Shown: positions 44,035-54,424, counted from the stretch's first letter. The stretch is DNA of 64,000 nt from Sediminibacillus terrae (GCF_009602435.1 NZ_VZDQ01000002.1:44420-108419), one strand, 5' to 3'. The notes: generated from the sequence alone by a model not told the origin. Translations and numbers: made by a program.

Positions 44035-45144
44035 ATGGCACTAACCCACAGAAAAAATACACGACCAGTCAAAGTAGGCAATGTCATGGTCGGGGGTAAA
44101 AACGAAGTTGTCATCCAGTCCATGACAACGACCAAAACACACGACGTCGAAGCAACTGTTGATCAAATAAACCGTTTGGAAGAAGCCGGATGCCAAATTG
44201 TACGAGTGGCTTGTCCCGATGACAGAGCTGCAGACGCCATTCCCGAAATCAAAAAAAGAATAAATATTCCTTTAGTAGTAGATATTCACTTTAACTATAA
44301 ATTAGCGTTGAAAGCAATTGAAGGCGGAGCAGACAAAATCAGGATCAACCCGGGGAATATCGGCAAACGCGATAAAGTGGAAGCTGTCGTCAATGCAGCC
44401 AAAGCAAAAGGAATTCCAATCCGGATCGGGGTTAACGCCGGGTCACTTGAACGGCATATCATTGAAAAATACGGCTATCCGACTGCAGACGGTATGGTGG
44501 AAAGCGCCATGCACCATATCAAAATTCTAGAGGACCTCGATTTTCATGACATCATCGTTTCGATGAAAGCCTCTGATGTCCCTTTGGCAATCGAAGCCTA
44601 TGAAAAAGCAGCTGAAGCAATTGATTATCCGCTCCATCTTGGCATCACCGAATCCGGCACCTTGTTTGCCGGGACAGTAAAAAGTGCTGCCGGTTTGGGA
44701 GCGATTCTTAGTAAAGGCATCGGAAATACAATGAGAATTTCCTTAAGCGCGGATCCAGTTGAAGAAGTCAAAGTTGGAAGAGAGTTACTCAAATCCTTTG
44801 GCCTTGCTTCCAATGCGGCAACCCTGATTTCTTGTCCGACTTGCGGCAGAATTGAAATTGACCTTATTTCAATTGCCAATGAAGTGGAGGATTATATTTC
44901 AACCATCAAAGCCCCAATCAAAGTAGCTGTATTGGGTTGTGCAGTAAATGGACCAGGAGAAGCCAGAGAAGCTGATATCGGTATCGCTGGAGCACGAGGG
45001 GAAGGATTGCTGTTCCGCCATGGGGAAATCATCCGAAAAGTGCCGGAAGAAACAATGGTAGACGAGTTGAAAATCGAAGTCGATCGAATCGCGGAAGAGT
45101 ACTTTGCTCAACAAAAAGAAGAAGAAGACAAACAGAAAGCATAA
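44035..45144 (+). CDS. ispG: 4-hydroxy-3-methylbut-2-enyl diphosphate synthase (flavodoxin)
   Basis: Penultimate step of the MEP isoprenoid pathway: reductive ring opening of methylerythritol cyclodiphosphate, using a 4Fe-4S cluster. 369 residues, the two-domain bacterial form: TIM barrel ([38 protein letters not shown]) and C-terminal cluster domain with ISCPTCGR near 267 and [10 protein letters not shown] near 301. The cluster cysteines are all present. GGAGCGAT precedes the ATG. A strong terminator follows at 45155. Confidence 0.96.
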   Translation: MALTHRKNTRPVKVGNVMVGGKNEVVIQSMTTTKTHDVEATVDQINRLEEAGCQIVRVACPDDRAADAIPEIKKRINIPLVVDIHFNYKLALKAIEGGADKIRINPGNIGKRDKVEAVVNAAKAKGIPIRIGVNAGSLERHIIEKYGYPTADGMVESAMHHIKILEDLDFHDIIVSMKASDVPLAIEAYEKAAEAIDYPLHLGITESGTLFAGTVKSAAGLGAILSKGIGNTMRISLSADPVEEVKVGRELLKSFGLASNAATLISCPTCGRIEIDLISIANEVEDYISTIKAPIKVAVLGCAVNGPGEAREADIGIAGARGEGLLFRHGEIIRKVPEETMVDELKIEVDRIAEEYFAQQKEEEDKQKA

Positions 45145-45154
45145 TAACCACCAT

Positions 45155-45190
45155 GAAAAGAGCTGGTTCCATTCGGAACCAGCTCTTTTG
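45155..45190. terminator. Bidirectional terminator between ispG and yqfX
   Basis: AAAAGAGCTGGTTCC / GGAACCAGCTCTTTT, a perfect 15-bp stem with a 4-base loop. Confidence 0.93.
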
Positions 45191-45637
45191 CTATACAAAG
45201 GGGGCTAAAAATAACGTCAGGATAATCGAAACAGCTCCAGCAATTATCGCTGTGTTTCCCAGAGTATGGGCACCCCGATTTCTGGATATAAACCCGAATA
45301 TGATCGCCGCGGCTCCCAGAACCACCGGCATCATGAAGAAAGATAAAACACCAAGGATAACAGCCACCCAGCCAAACCCTGTCTGGACATCCCCGTCCAT
45401 CTTTGTTTCCTTTTCCTCGGTGCGGATCGGCTTATTGAATTCTGTGGCGGTCAACTCCTGAGCCATTTCTTCATCACGTTTATATGGCTCATCGAGTATA
45501 TACTGTTCATGGGGATCGCGCGGAGGTACTGATCCACCCTGCTGCTGGGTAATGATCGGATCATTCGTGTCATCCCCAAACTTCGGAGCATCCTCCACCT
45601 CTTCGTTCTGTTGCTTGTTGTTCGAATTCTCGTCCAT
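45191..45637 (-). CDS. yqfX: DUF4190-like membrane protein YqfX
   Basis: 148 residues: a long hydrophilic acidic N-terminus (about 1-82) and two membrane helices at the C-terminus (FGWVAVILGVLSFFMMPVVLG and NTAIIAGAVSIILTLFLAPF) around GFISRNRGAHTLG, the DUF4190 pattern. Function unknown. ATG 45637 has GAGG 9 bases upstream; codons further up lack a site. Convergent with ispG, as yqfX is with ispG in B. subtilis. Confidence 0.78.
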   Translation of the reverse strand: MDENSNNKQQNEEVEDAPKFGDDTNDPIITQQQGGSVPPRDPHEQYILDEPYKRDEEMAQELTATEFNKPIRTEEKETKMDGDVQTGFGWVAVILGVLSFFMMPVVLGAAAIIFGFISRNRGAHTLGNTAIIAGAVSIILTLFLAPFV

Positions 45638-45927
45638 TGGCAACATCCTCGCTTTCTTATCGGGGTGCCTTTGTAGTGTATGAAGGAACCTTGAACATTT
45701 TACAAGGTAAATAAAGGATGTAATTATCAACCTGACGGAGAACTTGCTTATAAAGCAAAGCCCTATTCACAAAAAAACGCCCGGGGCTTGTGTGTTTTCG
45801 GCTCGTGCTGTTCCCGTCGGAATCTGTATCTTGCCATTGCAATGGTTGTGTCCTGATTCTTGGACAGGTGAGCTGTAATCGTTTTATTCTATGGGCTGAC
45901 AGAATCTAAAAAAGACTTCCAAGGCAG
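45638..45927. other. Intergenic region with a repeat fragment
   Basis: About 290 bases, no gene. Positions 45790-45835 match the right part of palindromic repeat family C (ggctcgtgctgttcccgtcg). Confidence 0.5.
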
Positions 45928-45962
45928 TAAAAACCGAACGAATTGGAATCGTTCGGTTTTTG
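45928..45962. terminator. Terminator of the transglycosylase gene
   Basis: AAAACCGAACGA ... TCGTTCGGTTTTT; the stem core recurs in the terminators at 17810, 28920 and 47684. Confidence 0.85.
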
Positions 45963-45994
45963 ATCACTATACTTGTCCCAGCCCCTTTGTATAT

Positions 45995-46738
45995 TTAATT
46001 TGCTGTTACAACCGTTTTGTGATTTTCCGCATTGGACAATATCTCTACGGCATACCAGCTTTTTGCATCGCCATTTTCACGGACGAATTTTTTCATTCCG
46101 CTCATGCCCCGATGATACGCAGTCAAAGCTTCTTCCCAATTCCCATATTCATTATGCAAATAATCGAGGTACACGATTGACAGCTGCATCGAATAATAAG
46201 GATCGTACAACAATTCCTTCTCATATGGCAAACCAGCCATTTCAGCCACCCACGGCGCAGTGTTCGTCATGAACTGCCCCATTCCATACGCCTTTCCGTA
46301 TTTTGTTTCCGGACCGACCAATTTTGCATCGAAAGTTCCGCCCGTTTCAACCTTGAGTAGCTCATAAACGATTTTTGGATCTACATCGAATTTCTGGGAC
46401 TCCTTGACTAAATAGAGAGCCCATGACTTTTTGAACCTACCCTCGCTTTCTTCTACAAAAGTGTCCGCAATCTGTTCGATTTTCGGCCAAGTGAGATACC
46501 CATTTTTGTCGGGCGACTTCGATTGTTGGGATTGCAGATATTCTTTTTCCGATTGCAGTTGCTTGTTTTCCTGTTCGAGTTTGACAATCTGCGCTTTTAT
46601 TTCTTCTTTCTCCTGCGAGATTGCATCGATTTCCTGGTTGTCTTCGGCAAATCCGTCAAATAAAAATAATAATAGTGCACAAATAAATAAAAAGCTAAGA
46701 GCCTTAGAACCAGAGTTACTCCAAAAGTTCACACACAT
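45995..46738 (-). CDS. Lytic transglycosylase, SLT domain
   Basis: 247 residues: N-terminal signal anchor (ALSFLFICALLLFLFDGFA), a coiled coil (about 35-75, Glu/Gln/Lys heptads) and a C-terminal SLT goose-lysozyme-like domain: catalytic Glu in LLKVETGGTF near 130, then YGKAYGMGQFM and AYHRGMSG. It cleaves peptidoglycan glycan strands outside the membrane to 1,6-anhydro ends. AAGGAG lies 3 bases before ATG 46738; GTG 46732 has better spacing and may be the true start. No B. subtilis neighbour match recalled here. Confidence 0.85.
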   Translation of the reverse strand: MCVNFWSNSGSKALSFLFICALLLFLFDGFAEDNQEIDAISQEKEEIKAQIVKLEQENKQLQSEKEYLQSQQSKSPDKNGYLTWPKIEQIADTFVEESEGRFKKSWALYLVKESQKFDVDPKIVYELLKVETGGTFDAKLVGPETKYGKAYGMGQFMTNTAPWVAEMAGLPYEKELLYDPYYSMQLSIVYLDYLHNEYGNWEEALTAYHRGMSGMKKFVRENGDAKSWYAVEILSNAENHKTVVTAN

Positions 46739-46946
46739 TCACTCCTTACTACAACCTGCATTTTTCGAACCACAAAAAACTATACTAGCTTTTGCGGATT
46801 ATAAATGCAATTGATTTACTTACAGATACCGACTGCCGCCCGTCACAAAACCAGTTCTCCTACATAAGGTGTAACAGGGAAAAATTAATACACTTGGCTG
46901 GCGCCGCCCTATCATTACAGCCAGTGGAAAAAGAAAGGGTTTTTGG

Positions 46947-47231
46947 ATGAACAGCATGCTAAAAAAGATGATACTAAATAAATTGAAACAAGTAAGTACA
47001 GAAGAGCTGCTACATTATAGTAAGCAGTATGATATCCCAATCACCAAAAGTCAGGCGGAACAAATCACCGCCTATTTGCGAAAAATCGAGTTCGATCCTT
47101 TCAGCGAGCAAGGGCGCATGGCTTTATTCAAAGATCTGGCAAGAATGACAAACGTTGAAACAGCCCAAAAAGCCAATAAACTGTTCAAACAACTGACGAA
47201 AGAATATGGCGTTGACTCCTGGTTTTATTGA
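46947..47231 (+). CDS. yqfT: DUF2624 family protein YqfT
   Basis: 94 residues, all helical and cytoplasmic: LKKMILNKLKQVSTEELLHYSKQY then ITKSQAEQITAYLRKI. This is the DUF2624 pattern, and the position before nfo and cshB matches yqfT. Function unknown. A second in-frame ATG lies at 46956. Confidence 0.82.
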   Translation: MNSMLKKMILNKLKQVSTEELLHYSKQYDIPITKSQAEQITAYLRKIEFDPFSEQGRMALFKDLARMTNVETAQKANKLFKQLTKEYGVDSWFY

Positions 47232-47683
47232 CTTCCCCAACTTTATCAAAACTAAACATTTCCGAAGGATAAACTAAAACATTCTGTTAGACACTGGTAA
47301 GCCTATGCAGCTATAGCGGACCGTATGAATAGAAACACGAGTAATTCAACATGATGCAAAAGAGATGGGGCTTAAAAAAAATCAAGCTTTGATCTGCCAA
47401 AAGCCAGAAATGAAGTGGGATGGATCGAAGTGTCGAGCTGACTTCAACTTATTCTGGGCGTATTTTTCGGAAATACAAAAGCGCAAGCGCCCGTTTTAAG
47501 GAATACAGGCTCATTCACCACCTTCTACATGACCCTCCACGTACGGCTTCCGAGAAGCTAATACAACCGTGTAGTAGGCACAAAGGATGGACTTAAGCCC
47601 TCGAGGGGGAGAACGATAGAGCTAGATCTTCTCTGAAATGCATTCTTTCTTATTTTTTTCTGGGACAAAAGCATAGCTACCAA
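47232..47683. repeat. Gene-free region with a family A repeat copy
   Basis: Positions 47476-47630 carry repeat family A: acaaaagcgcaagcg at the start and agagctaga near the end, with internal differences from the 3005 copy. No ORF supported. Confidence 0.55.
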
Positions 47684-47734
47684 AACAAAAACCGAGCGAA
47701 TTTGAACTATCAATCAAATTCGCTCGGTTTTTAA
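47684..47734. terminator. Terminator-like hairpin with CGAGCGAATTTGA stem
   Basis: ACCGAGCGAATTTGA pairs with TCAAATTCGCTCGGT, 19-bp stem with A/T runs on both sides. Confidence 0.82.
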
Positions 47735-47759
47735 TTTTTGTGTACCTGAGATATAGACT

Positions 47760-47875
47760 TCTTGTTATCCTGTTGTTTGATGCGTGCTTGTATGCTACGG
47801 CAAGATACTGCGCTTTCTTACGGGAGTTAGCTGAAGCCGTGCCCGCGGAAAGCGAAGTACCTTCCCGGAGTGGAG
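47760..47875 (-). repeat. Palindromic repeat family C copy
   Basis: Minus strand reads cgctttccgcgggcacggct then cagctaact, as at 25700; flanked by tatcctgttgtttgatgcg, which also resembles 25930. Confidence 0.55.
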
Positions 47876-47980
47876 CGTTGCTCTTCTTAAAAGGGCAGGC
47901 TGGAATGGTTTACTTTTTCAATCCCAAAAACCTTGTCCCAGTCTCTTGCTTTTACCTTTACCGCCTATGCTTTTGCTTTG

Positions 47981-48874
47981 TTATTGCGAAACAATTTGTT
48001 CTTTTAAATCTCTTACGAAAGAGTCTCCTTTAAGCATCTCAATCTCAAACTTATATGGAGGCTTTTTGTTCTTTTTATCTTCACCTACATACGGAGTTTC
48101 CAATATCTTCGGCAATGCCTCCAATTGTGGATGGTGGACAATATTCCGGAGTGCATCGAAGCCGATATGACCAAAACCGATATTTTCGTGACGGTCTTTC
48201 CCGGCTCCGCGCACATTTTTGCTATCATTTACATGGATGACTTTCAAACGGTCTAAACCGATCACCTGATCAAATTCGGCAAGAACTCCATCAAAATCAT
48301 GGACGATATCATAACCTGCATCATGAGTATGGCAAGTATCGAAGCAGATAGACAGCTTGTCATTCAGCTTGACACCGTCAATAATCTTCGCTAATTCATC
48401 GAAGTTCCTTCCGACCTCTGATCCCTTTCCAGCCATTGTCTCCAAGGCAATCTGCACTTGCTGGTCTTTATGAAGGACCTCGTTTAAACCTTCAATAATT
48501 TTCTCTATTCCTTTGTCTACACCTGCACCCACATGTGCGCCTGGATGCAGGACAATTTGCCCAGCTCCTAAGGCTTCCGTTCGTTCGATTTCACTTCTCA
48601 AAAAATCGACGCCAAGCTCAAATGTCTCTTTTTTTGTCGTATTGCCAATATTGATGATATAGGGTGCATGGACCACGAGATCTACAATACCGTTTTCCGC
48701 CATATGCCTGCGTCCATTTTCAATATTCAACTCTTCTATTGGACGCCGTCGGGTATTTTGAGGTGCTCCTGTATAAATCATAAATGCATTGGAACCATAT
48801 GACACTGCTTCCTCACTCGATCCCAGCAACATTTTCTTTCCACTCATCGATACGTGTGAACCTATTTTCAACAA
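47981..48874 (-). CDS. nfo: Endonuclease IV (AP endonuclease)
   Basis: Cuts 5' of abasic sites in base excision repair. 297 residues of the TIM-barrel Zn family: [57 protein letters not shown] and VIHVNDSKN hold the three-zinc ligands. I chose TTG 48874, giving [12 protein letters not shown] as in the B. subtilis protein and preceded by GAGGTGG; GTG 48883 is an in-frame alternative. Lies just after cshB on the same strand. Confidence 0.94.
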   Translation of the reverse strand: MLKIGSHVSMSGKKMLLGSSEEAVSYGSNAFMIYTGAPQNTRRRPIEELNIENGRRHMAENGIVDLVVHAPYIINIGNTTKKETFELGVDFLRSEIERTEALGAGQIVLHPGAHVGAGVDKGIEKIIEGLNEVLHKDQQVQIALETMAGKGSEVGRNFDELAKIIDGVKLNDKLSICFDTCHTHDAGYDIVHDFDGVLAEFDQVIGLDRLKVIHVNDSKNVRGAGKDRHENIGFGHIGFDALRNIVHHPQLEALPKILETPYVGEDKKNKKPPYKFEIEMLKGDSFVRDLKEQIVSQ

Positions 48875-48924
48875 TTCCTCCACCTCTTTGTTCTTTTTCT
48901 ATAATTATTATAACATAATAATAG

Positions 48925-50238
48925 TTATTTTTTATATTTATTACGATTTAACTTTTTCTTCACTTGTTCCTTTTGTTGCTTCATTTTCTTTTTATAGCCC
49001 GGCTTCACTTTTTTTGGTTTCCGTACTCTGCGCCAAGCTTCTTTTTCCGTGTCTGATTCTGTTTTCTTCCTTGCACTTCTTTCATTCCAGGCTTTGACTT
49101 CTTTCCATTCCCCGTTTTTCACATCAAAGCTCGTAAAGGACAATCCTTTTTTCTCCAGTTTTTCAATCAGCTGAACATCTTGATCGGTGTACAAATTAAT
49201 CGCCGTGCCTTCCATCCCTGCACGCGCTGTCCGGCCGACTCGATGTATATAAAACGCTTCTTCCTTTGGCAGTTGGGCATTGATCACATGACTGACACCT
49301 TTAATGTCGATTCCTCTTGCTGCAAGATCAGTAGCCACAATATATTGAAAACGAAGATTTTGAATGTCTTTCAACACCCGTTTTCTTTCTCTCGGAGAAA
49401 GCCCTCCATGGATAAGTCCTACTTCCATCCCTTTTTCAGTCAGCTCTTCCGCAAGTTGATCAGCCAGTTCCTTTCCATTCGTAAAAATGATCGCTAAATA
49501 TGGCTGAATAGCCTCAGAAATACGAAATATCATTTCCGAAGTTGAACGATGCCGCAGAGGGACCAGTCTGTGCTCCATTGTTTCGGGTGAAAGCTTGTGC
49601 TCATCCGCCGTCAGATGTGCCGGATTCTCCAGATATTTTTTTAAAAAAGGCTGCAATCTTTCCGGAATGGTTGCAGAAAATACGAGAAGCTGTATTTCCG
49701 GATTTGTCTTTACCAAAGTTTTATCGACCTCTTGTATGAAGCCAAGATCAAGCATTAAGTCCGCTTCGTCGACAACGAAGGCCTTGGCATTGTGTAAATC
49801 GAGCGCTTCTTCCTCGACAAGGTCCAAAATCCTTCCCGGTGTCCCGACGACAATGTGCGGCTGCTCCTTCAACTTTTCAATCGACCTTTTTTTATCTGTT
49901 CCGCCGATCAGCAATTTTGCATTCCAACGATGATCTTTGTTGGCATAATGAATGATTTTCCTTACTTCATCATAGATTTGGATAGCCAGTTCCCTTGTCG
50001 GTGCCGTCACCACAAATTGGACCTGTTTCTTCGCTTCCTCCATTTCATTGAATAGAGGCAGCAAATAAGCATGGGTTTTCCCTGATCCTGTATGGGATTG
50101 TCCAATCACACTTTCCCCTCTCAGAACGGCGGGAATCACTTTTTCCTGTATGGGGGTCGGTTTATGGAAATCAAGTCTGTCAATGACGTCGTTGATAAGT
50201 GGATGCAATGAATATTGTCTAAAATGATGATTCTTCAT
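48925..50238 (-). CDS. cshB: DEAD-box RNA helicase CshB
   Basis: 437 residues: motif Q and I (SHTGSGKTHAYLLPL near 50), DEAD in VVDEADLMLDLG near 161, SAT in FSATIPERL, ATDLAARGIDIKGV and VI HRVGRTARAG. The C-terminus is strongly basic (KKVKPGYKKKMKQQKEQVK), suited to RNA binding. CshB is linked in Bacillus to cold growth and mRNA turnover. It precedes nfo by 50 bases, as yqfR-yqfS do in B. subtilis. Confidence 0.92.
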   Translation of the reverse strand: MKNHHFRQYSLHPLINDVIDRLDFHKPTPIQEKVIPAVLRGESVIGQSHTGSGKTHAYLLPLFNEMEEAKKQVQFVVTAPTRELAIQIYDEVRKIIHYANKDHRWNAKLLIGGTDKKRSIEKLKEQPHIVVGTPGRILDLVEEEALDLHNAKAFVVDEADLMLDLGFIQEVDKTLVKTNPEIQLLVFSATIPERLQPFLKKYLENPAHLTADEHKLSPETMEHRLVPLRHRSTSEMIFRISEAIQPYLAIIFTNGKELADQLAEELTEKGMEVGLIHGGLSPRERKRVLKDIQNLRFQYIVATDLAARGIDIKGVSHVINAQLPKEEAFYIHRVGRTARAGMEGTAINLYTDQDVQLIEKLEKKGLSFTSFDVKNGEWKEVKAWNERSARKKTESDTEKEAWRRVRKPKKVKPGYKKKMKQQKEQVKKKLNRNKYKK

Positions 50239-50480
50239 TTATAAACTCCTTTAAATTGACTTTTGCTACTTTCCTATTATAGTGGAGAAAGAGGGATTTT
50301 GCACGGTAATCCTTCACAGATGCAAACATTATCTCTCGCAAGACTGCAATAAAAAGGTTATGTCCTGTAAAAGCATAACTGATGAATATTTTGTCATATT
50401 GTAGTTTTACCTTTATAATGAAACTGATGCCCTGAAAACAAAAAGTAGTGAAGATATATAATAGAGGGGGAACCGTAATC

Positions 50481-51428
50481 ATGGAAGTAATTAAAATAGC
50501 TCCGCGCGGTTATTGTTATGGAGTAGTAGATGCAATGGTCATAGCTCAGAATGCGGTTAAAGATCCGAATCTGCCAAGACCTATTTATATATTGGGAATG
50601 ATCGTACACAATTCTCATGTAACCAAAGCCTTTGAAAGCGAGGGAGTCATCACTCTCGATGGAAAAAACAGAGGAGAGCTTCTGGAAGAAATCAATGAAG
50701 GTACGGTGGTTTTTACCGCCCACGGTGTTTCGCCGGAAGTGAAAAAAAGAGCAGAAGCAAAGGGTTTGACAGTACTGGATGCCACTTGTCCCGATGTCAC
50801 ACGGACGCATGACTTGATACGCGAAAAGGTAAAAGAAGGCTATGAAGTAGTTTATATCGGAAAAAAAGGCCATCCGGAACCGGAGGGAGCCATGGGGGTT
50901 GCGCCCGGAAAAGTTCATTTAGTACAGACAGAAGACGATGTAGAGAAGATACATCTGGATAGCGACAAACTAATCGTCACCAACCAAACTACGATGAGCC
51001 AATGGGATGTATATGATGTCATGCAAAAAGTGAAGGAAAAATATCCTCAGACGGAAATGGTACAAGAGATTTGCATGGCAACACAGGTACGCCAAGAAGC
51101 AGTGGCTGAACAAGCAAAGGAAGCAGACTTGACGCTTGTGGTCGGAGATCCCCGTAGTAACAATTCCAATCGTCTTGCACAAGTTTCCCAAGAAATTGCA
51201 GGAACTACAGCATACCGGATTGCAGATGTTTCGGAAATCAAGCTGGAATGGCTGGAAGGGGTTAGCAAGGTAGCAGTAACGGCTGGCGCTTCCACCCCTA
51301 CCCCTATCACCAAAGAAGTGATTCGCTTCATCGAAAGCTTTGATGCAGCACAGAAAGAGTGGGATCTTCAGTCCAAAGTTGAACAAAGCAAAATCCTTCC
51401 AAAAGTCAAAGCGAAGAAAAAAGCATAA
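50481..51428 (+). CDS. ispH: 4-hydroxy-3-methylbut-2-enyl diphosphate reductase
   Basis: Last step of the MEP pathway: makes IPP and DMAPP from HMBPP with a 4Fe-4S cluster. 315 residues: cluster cysteines in [10 protein letters not shown] (Cys12), [13 protein letters not shown] and [13 protein letters not shown]; substrate loops [25 protein letters not shown] and [12 protein letters not shown] 50481 follows GAGGGGGAA. Divergent from cshB, single gene, with terminator at 51431. Confidence 0.96.
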   Translation: MEVIKIAPRGYCYGVVDAMVIAQNAVKDPNLPRPIYILGMIVHNSHVTKAFESEGVITLDGKNRGELLEEINEGTVVFTAHGVSPEVKKRAEAKGLTVLDATCPDVTRTHDLIREKVKEGYEVVYIGKKGHPEPEGAMGVAPGKVHLVQTEDDVEKIHLDSDKLIVTNQTTMSQWDVYDVMQKVKEKYPQTEMVQEICMATQVRQEAVAEQAKEADLTLVVGDPRSNNSNRLAQVSQEIAGTTAYRIADVSEIKLEWLEGVSKVAVTAGASTPTPITKEVIRFIESFDAAQKEWDLQSKVEQSKILPKVKAKKKA

Positions 51429-51430
51429 CA

Positions 51431-51468
51431 GGAAAACCGCGAAGAATTGCATCTTCGCGGTTTTTTAT
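51431..51468. terminator. Bidirectional terminator between ispH and yqfO
   Basis: AAAACCGCGAAGA / TCTTCGCGGTTTTTT. Confidence 0.92.
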
Positions 51469-51506
51469 AGTACATACTGTTTGCTCTTTTTTTTAAGCAA
51501 CCCTCT

Positions 51507-52628
51507 TTACATAAAATGAAAGGGTTCGGTGTGGACACTGGAAATGATTATTTCCGGTAAATCCGATTTATCAAAATACCTTTGTAAAAAGGATTGGACA
51601 CCTTGTTTCATGAATTTTTCCACGTGATGCCCTGGATCAATGAGTTTCAACCCCATCTGCCAAGCATCCTGCGCTTCATGGAAACTGAGATCTCCGGTTA
51701 TATACACGTCGGCTCCCTGTTGGTATGCCTGGTCGATGTAGTCTTCCCCGCTTCCACCTAATACGGCGACTTTACGGACCTGCTCGTCGAGATTCCCGAC
51801 TATTCTTAAAGCAGGGATTTGAAAACGGTCTTTCACAAGTTCACCCAATTCGCGAAGCGTCATGCTTTTTTGTAGGTCTCCAATACGCCCGACGCCGATT
51901 TCTTCCCCTTTATTTTTCAGTGGATAAAGATCATAAGCAGGTTCTTCATAGGGATGAACGGTTTTTATTGCAGCAAGCACATGCGGAAGTTTGCTTTCTG
52001 GAATGATTGTTTCCAATCTGTCTTCTTCCACCCTTGTCAGTTCTCCTTGTGAACCGATAAATGGCTGTGTCCCATCCAACGGCTTAAAAGCCCCTTCTCC
52101 TCTGACATGATAACTGCAATGACTATAGCCACCGATATGACCTGCGCCTTGATTTCCAATCGCTTCTCTGACCTTTTCCGTATAGTCAACTGGAACATAT
52201 ACCGCAAGTTTGATGAGCTTATCTTGGTCGGTCGTCACTAGGACAGAAGTGTCACGCACACCTAATCGTTCGGACAGAATATCACTAACACCTCCAGTGG
52301 TTATATCCAAATTGGTATGAGCGGCATAGACAGTAATCCCGTTTTCGATCAGTTTGGCGATCGTACGCCCTTTTGGTGTTGTTGTATCTATTTGTTTTAA
52401 TGTTTTAAACAATAAAGGGTGGTGGGCAATAATCAAATCCACACCTGCTTCGACTGCTTCATCAACGACTGTTTCAAGGACATCCAATGTAATCATCACT
52501 TTTTTCACAGGTTTGTCCAGTGTACCTACCTGTAATCCTACATTGTCCCATTTATAGGCTAATCCCGGAGGTGCCCACGTTTCAAAGGCATCAATGATTT
52601 TCCTGCATGTCATTAGATTATCCGTCAC
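51507..52628 (-). CDS. yqfO: Nif3/DUF34 family protein YqfO
   Basis: 373 residues: Nif3-like metal-binding fold interrupted by a PII/CutA-like insertion (about 130-235), the long form typical of Firmicutes. Metal ligands appear in LIIAHHPLLFKTL, AAHTNLDITTGG and TGDLSFHEAQDA. The exact substrate is unsettled; a GTP cyclohydrolase-type or metallochaperone role has been suggested for the family. GTG 52628 starts inside the trmK stop (GTGA overlap) with AAGGAGG upstream, so translation is coupled to trmK. Confidence 0.9.
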   Translation of the reverse strand: MTDNLMTCRKIIDAFETWAPPGLAYKWDNVGLQVGTLDKPVKKVMITLDVLETVVDEAVEAGVDLIIAHHPLLFKTLKQIDTTTPKGRTIAKLIENGITVYAAHTNLDITTGGVSDILSERLGVRDTSVLVTTDQDKLIKLAVYVPVDYTEKVREAIGNQGAGHIGGYSHCSYHVRGEGAFKPLDGTQPFIGSQGELTRVEEDRLETIIPESKLPHVLAAIKTVHPYEEPAYDLYPLKNKGEEIGVGRIGDLQKSMTLRELGELVKDRFQIPALRIVGNLDEQVRKVAVLGGSGEDYIDQAYQQGADVYITGDLSFHEAQDAWQMGLKLIDPGHHVEKFMKQGVQSFLQRYFDKSDLPEIIISSVHTEPFHFM

Positions 52629-53317
52629 ATTAAACCCTCCTTGATTAATTCTACTTCATGACGGAAAGCTTCCATCTTCTTTTCATCAGGTGAAACTGCC
52701 TGTTTCATTTGTTTAATCACTCGTTCCCTTTTTTCTATTTCTGTTTTCCACTTCTTTTGGAAAGCATCCGATTTTTCTTTCATCAAATAAGGACCGAGTA
52801 GTAATTCCTTTTCTGTCATTGTCGCTGGCGTATCGGATAAAAAGGCGGAAATCACCTCATAAGTGTGACCCGCTTCTTCGACAATCGCTTCCCCAGCCAG
52901 TCGGTATCCATTCCCTTGAAGCCACATCCGGACAGCCCTCGCTTCCACATTGGGTTGTGCAATTATTTGCCCGACACGTTCTAATTTCTCTTTCCCTTCT
53001 TCTAAAATCGTAGAAATCAAACTGCCCCCCATGCCTGCAATCACCACCTGGTTGACTTCATTGGCAGATATAACCGCAAGGCCATCGCCTTTACGCACTT
53101 CTATCCTGTCTGTCAGCCCTTCTGCGGCGACATTGTTTTTGGCACTCTGGTACGGACCTTCGTTTATTTCACCCGCTATAGCTGCTGCCTTTTTGTCCAG
53201 ATGACAGACATATACAGGTAGGTATGCGTGATCAGAACCAATATCAGCGAACAACGCACCTTTTGGTAAAAATGATGCAATACATCGTATGCGATCAGAC
53301 ACCAGTCTCTCATTCAT
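52625..53317 (-). CDS. trmK: tRNA (adenine-22-N1)-methyltransferase
   Basis: 230 residues: SAM-binding Rossmann fold (ADIGSDHAYLPVYVC near 27, VVIAGMGGSLIS near 92) and a C-terminal coiled coil (EIEKRERVIKQMKQA). TrmK methylates A22 in the D-loop of certain tRNAs such as Ser and Tyr. ATG 53317 has AAAGGAG 8 bases upstream; an earlier in-frame ATG at 53338 overlaps the site. Operon with yqfO. Confidence 0.93.
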   Translation of the reverse strand: MNERLVSDRIRCIASFLPKGALFADIGSDHAYLPVYVCHLDKKAAAIAGEINEGPYQSAKNNVAAEGLTDRIEVRKGDGLAVISANEVNQVVIAGMGGSLISTILEEGKEKLERVGQIIAQPNVEARAVRMWLQGNGYRLAGEAIVEEAGHTYEVISAFLSDTPATMTEKELLLGPYLMKEKSDAFQKKWKTEIEKRERVIKQMKQAVSPDEKKMEAFRHEVELIKEGLM

Positions 53318-53359
53318 TTCATTAACTCCTTTTTTCACCCGGTTATATTCCTTCCTATT

Positions 53360-53400
53360 TAAAAAAGAAAGCTTTCTGGCGACAGAAAGCTTTCTTTTGC
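53360..53400. terminator. Terminator of cccA
   Basis: AAGAAAGCTTTCT / AGAAAGCTTTCTT stem with T-run. Confidence 0.8.
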
Positions 53401-53403
53401 GTA

Positions 53404-53793
53404 TTACTTGTGTTCAGATAACCATTGAGCAAGCATATCTGCTTCGCTGTCACTTACCAGACCGCCTGGCATTCCTCCATCAGTACCGTTCATGATAATT
53501 TCATGTATTTCATCCTTGGAATATCTGCCTCCAACTTCCTGCAGATTAGGACCGGCACCTCCAGACAAGTCGCCTCCATGGCATGTAGCACAGTTATTCT
53601 GGAAAATCGCTTCCGGATCATCGGATGCTGCTTCTTCACCGCCGCCTTCTCCGGATTCCTCTTGCTGATTCCCCTCTTCACCAGCTTGTTGAATGTCCTC
53701 ATATTGATTCAGACCGACTACAGATAAAACAATCATTGTAAGTATTCCCAACACTGCGATAATTGCAAAAGGGATAACTGGGTTTCTTTTCAT
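53404..53793 (-). CDS. cccA: Membrane-anchored cytochrome c-550
   Basis: 129 residues: one N-terminal membrane anchor (about 7-29), a highly acidic Gly/Glu linker and a small class I cytochrome c domain with heme motif NNCATCHGG near 68 and axial Met in GGMPGG near 105. Electron carrier on the outer membrane face between the bc complex and oxidase. AGGAGGATAA precedes the ATG. The order cccA-sigA-dnaG agrees with B. subtilis apart from the inserted membrane protein gene. Confidence 0.93.
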   Translation of the reverse strand: MKRNPVIPFAIIAVLGILTMIVLSVVGLNQYEDIQQAGEEGNQQEESGEGGGEEAASDDPEAIFQNNCATCHGGDLSGGAGPNLQEVGGRYSKDEIHEIIMNGTDGGMPGGLVSDSEADMLAQWLSEHK

Positions 53794-53896
53794 GTCTTTA
53801 TCCTCCTTATGTAATCCCCAAACTTGTCTCTACAGACCAAACTACATATATTTTACTTGAAAATGTGACAAGAGAAAAGGGAAATGACAAGAAATT

Positions 53897-54424
53897 TTAT
53901 ATAACTACATAGTATATTATCATAATCGTACCAATCATTCCTGCACCAAACAAGTATTTATCTTTCTGTTTATAGCCGGTGATCAACCACCCCGCAAGTT
54001 GAAGCGAGATTACAATCGCTGTAACCCAGTGATTTTTCGTCAACAATTGCGCCAATTCTATCGTGATGAGTAACAACATACCCAATGTGATAAGCTTTGC
54101 CACCGGTATTTTGATGACATCTATTTTTGAAAACACACGGTAAAGCGCAAAGGAAATCAACAGAAAAATAATTGCAAGGAAGATTTGCAATCTGTCTGGG
54201 AATTCAGTAAAATTGATAACAAGATATGTTAGCGGTAACATTAAAATATCACAAAAGAGCAGAATTACCAGCTTCAGGCTCATATAAGGTTTTGCGGGCT
54301 CGTCTATCCCCTCACCTTGAGAATAAAGAGCCAGCAAAAAATCACAATATTCACCCGGTAATAGCCTGCTCTGCTTCCATTGTTGAATTTCCCGAATGAT
54401 GATTTCTTTTTTCTCAATAGCCAT
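53897..54424 (-). CDS. Unrecognised polytopic membrane protein
   Basis: 175 residues, function unknown. A soluble N-terminal part (about 1-48, with QWKQSRLLPGEYCDFLLALY, a pattern also seen at the start of other Bacillaceae helical membrane proteins) is followed by about five closely spaced membrane helices. The GGGGGAAA site before ATG 54424 is strong. It sits alone between sigA and cccA, where B. subtilis has no such gene as far as I recall. It could be an uncharacterised DUF restricted to Oceanobacillus-like genera. Confidence 0.72.
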   Translation of the reverse strand: MAIEKKEIIIREIQQWKQSRLLPGEYCDFLLALYSQGEGIDEPAKPYMSLKLVILLFCDILMLPLTYLVINFTEFPDRLQIFLAIIFLLISFALYRVFSKIDVIKIPVAKLITLGMLLLITIELAQLLTKNHWVTAIVISLQLAGWLITGYKQKDKYLFGAGMIGTIMIIYYVVI

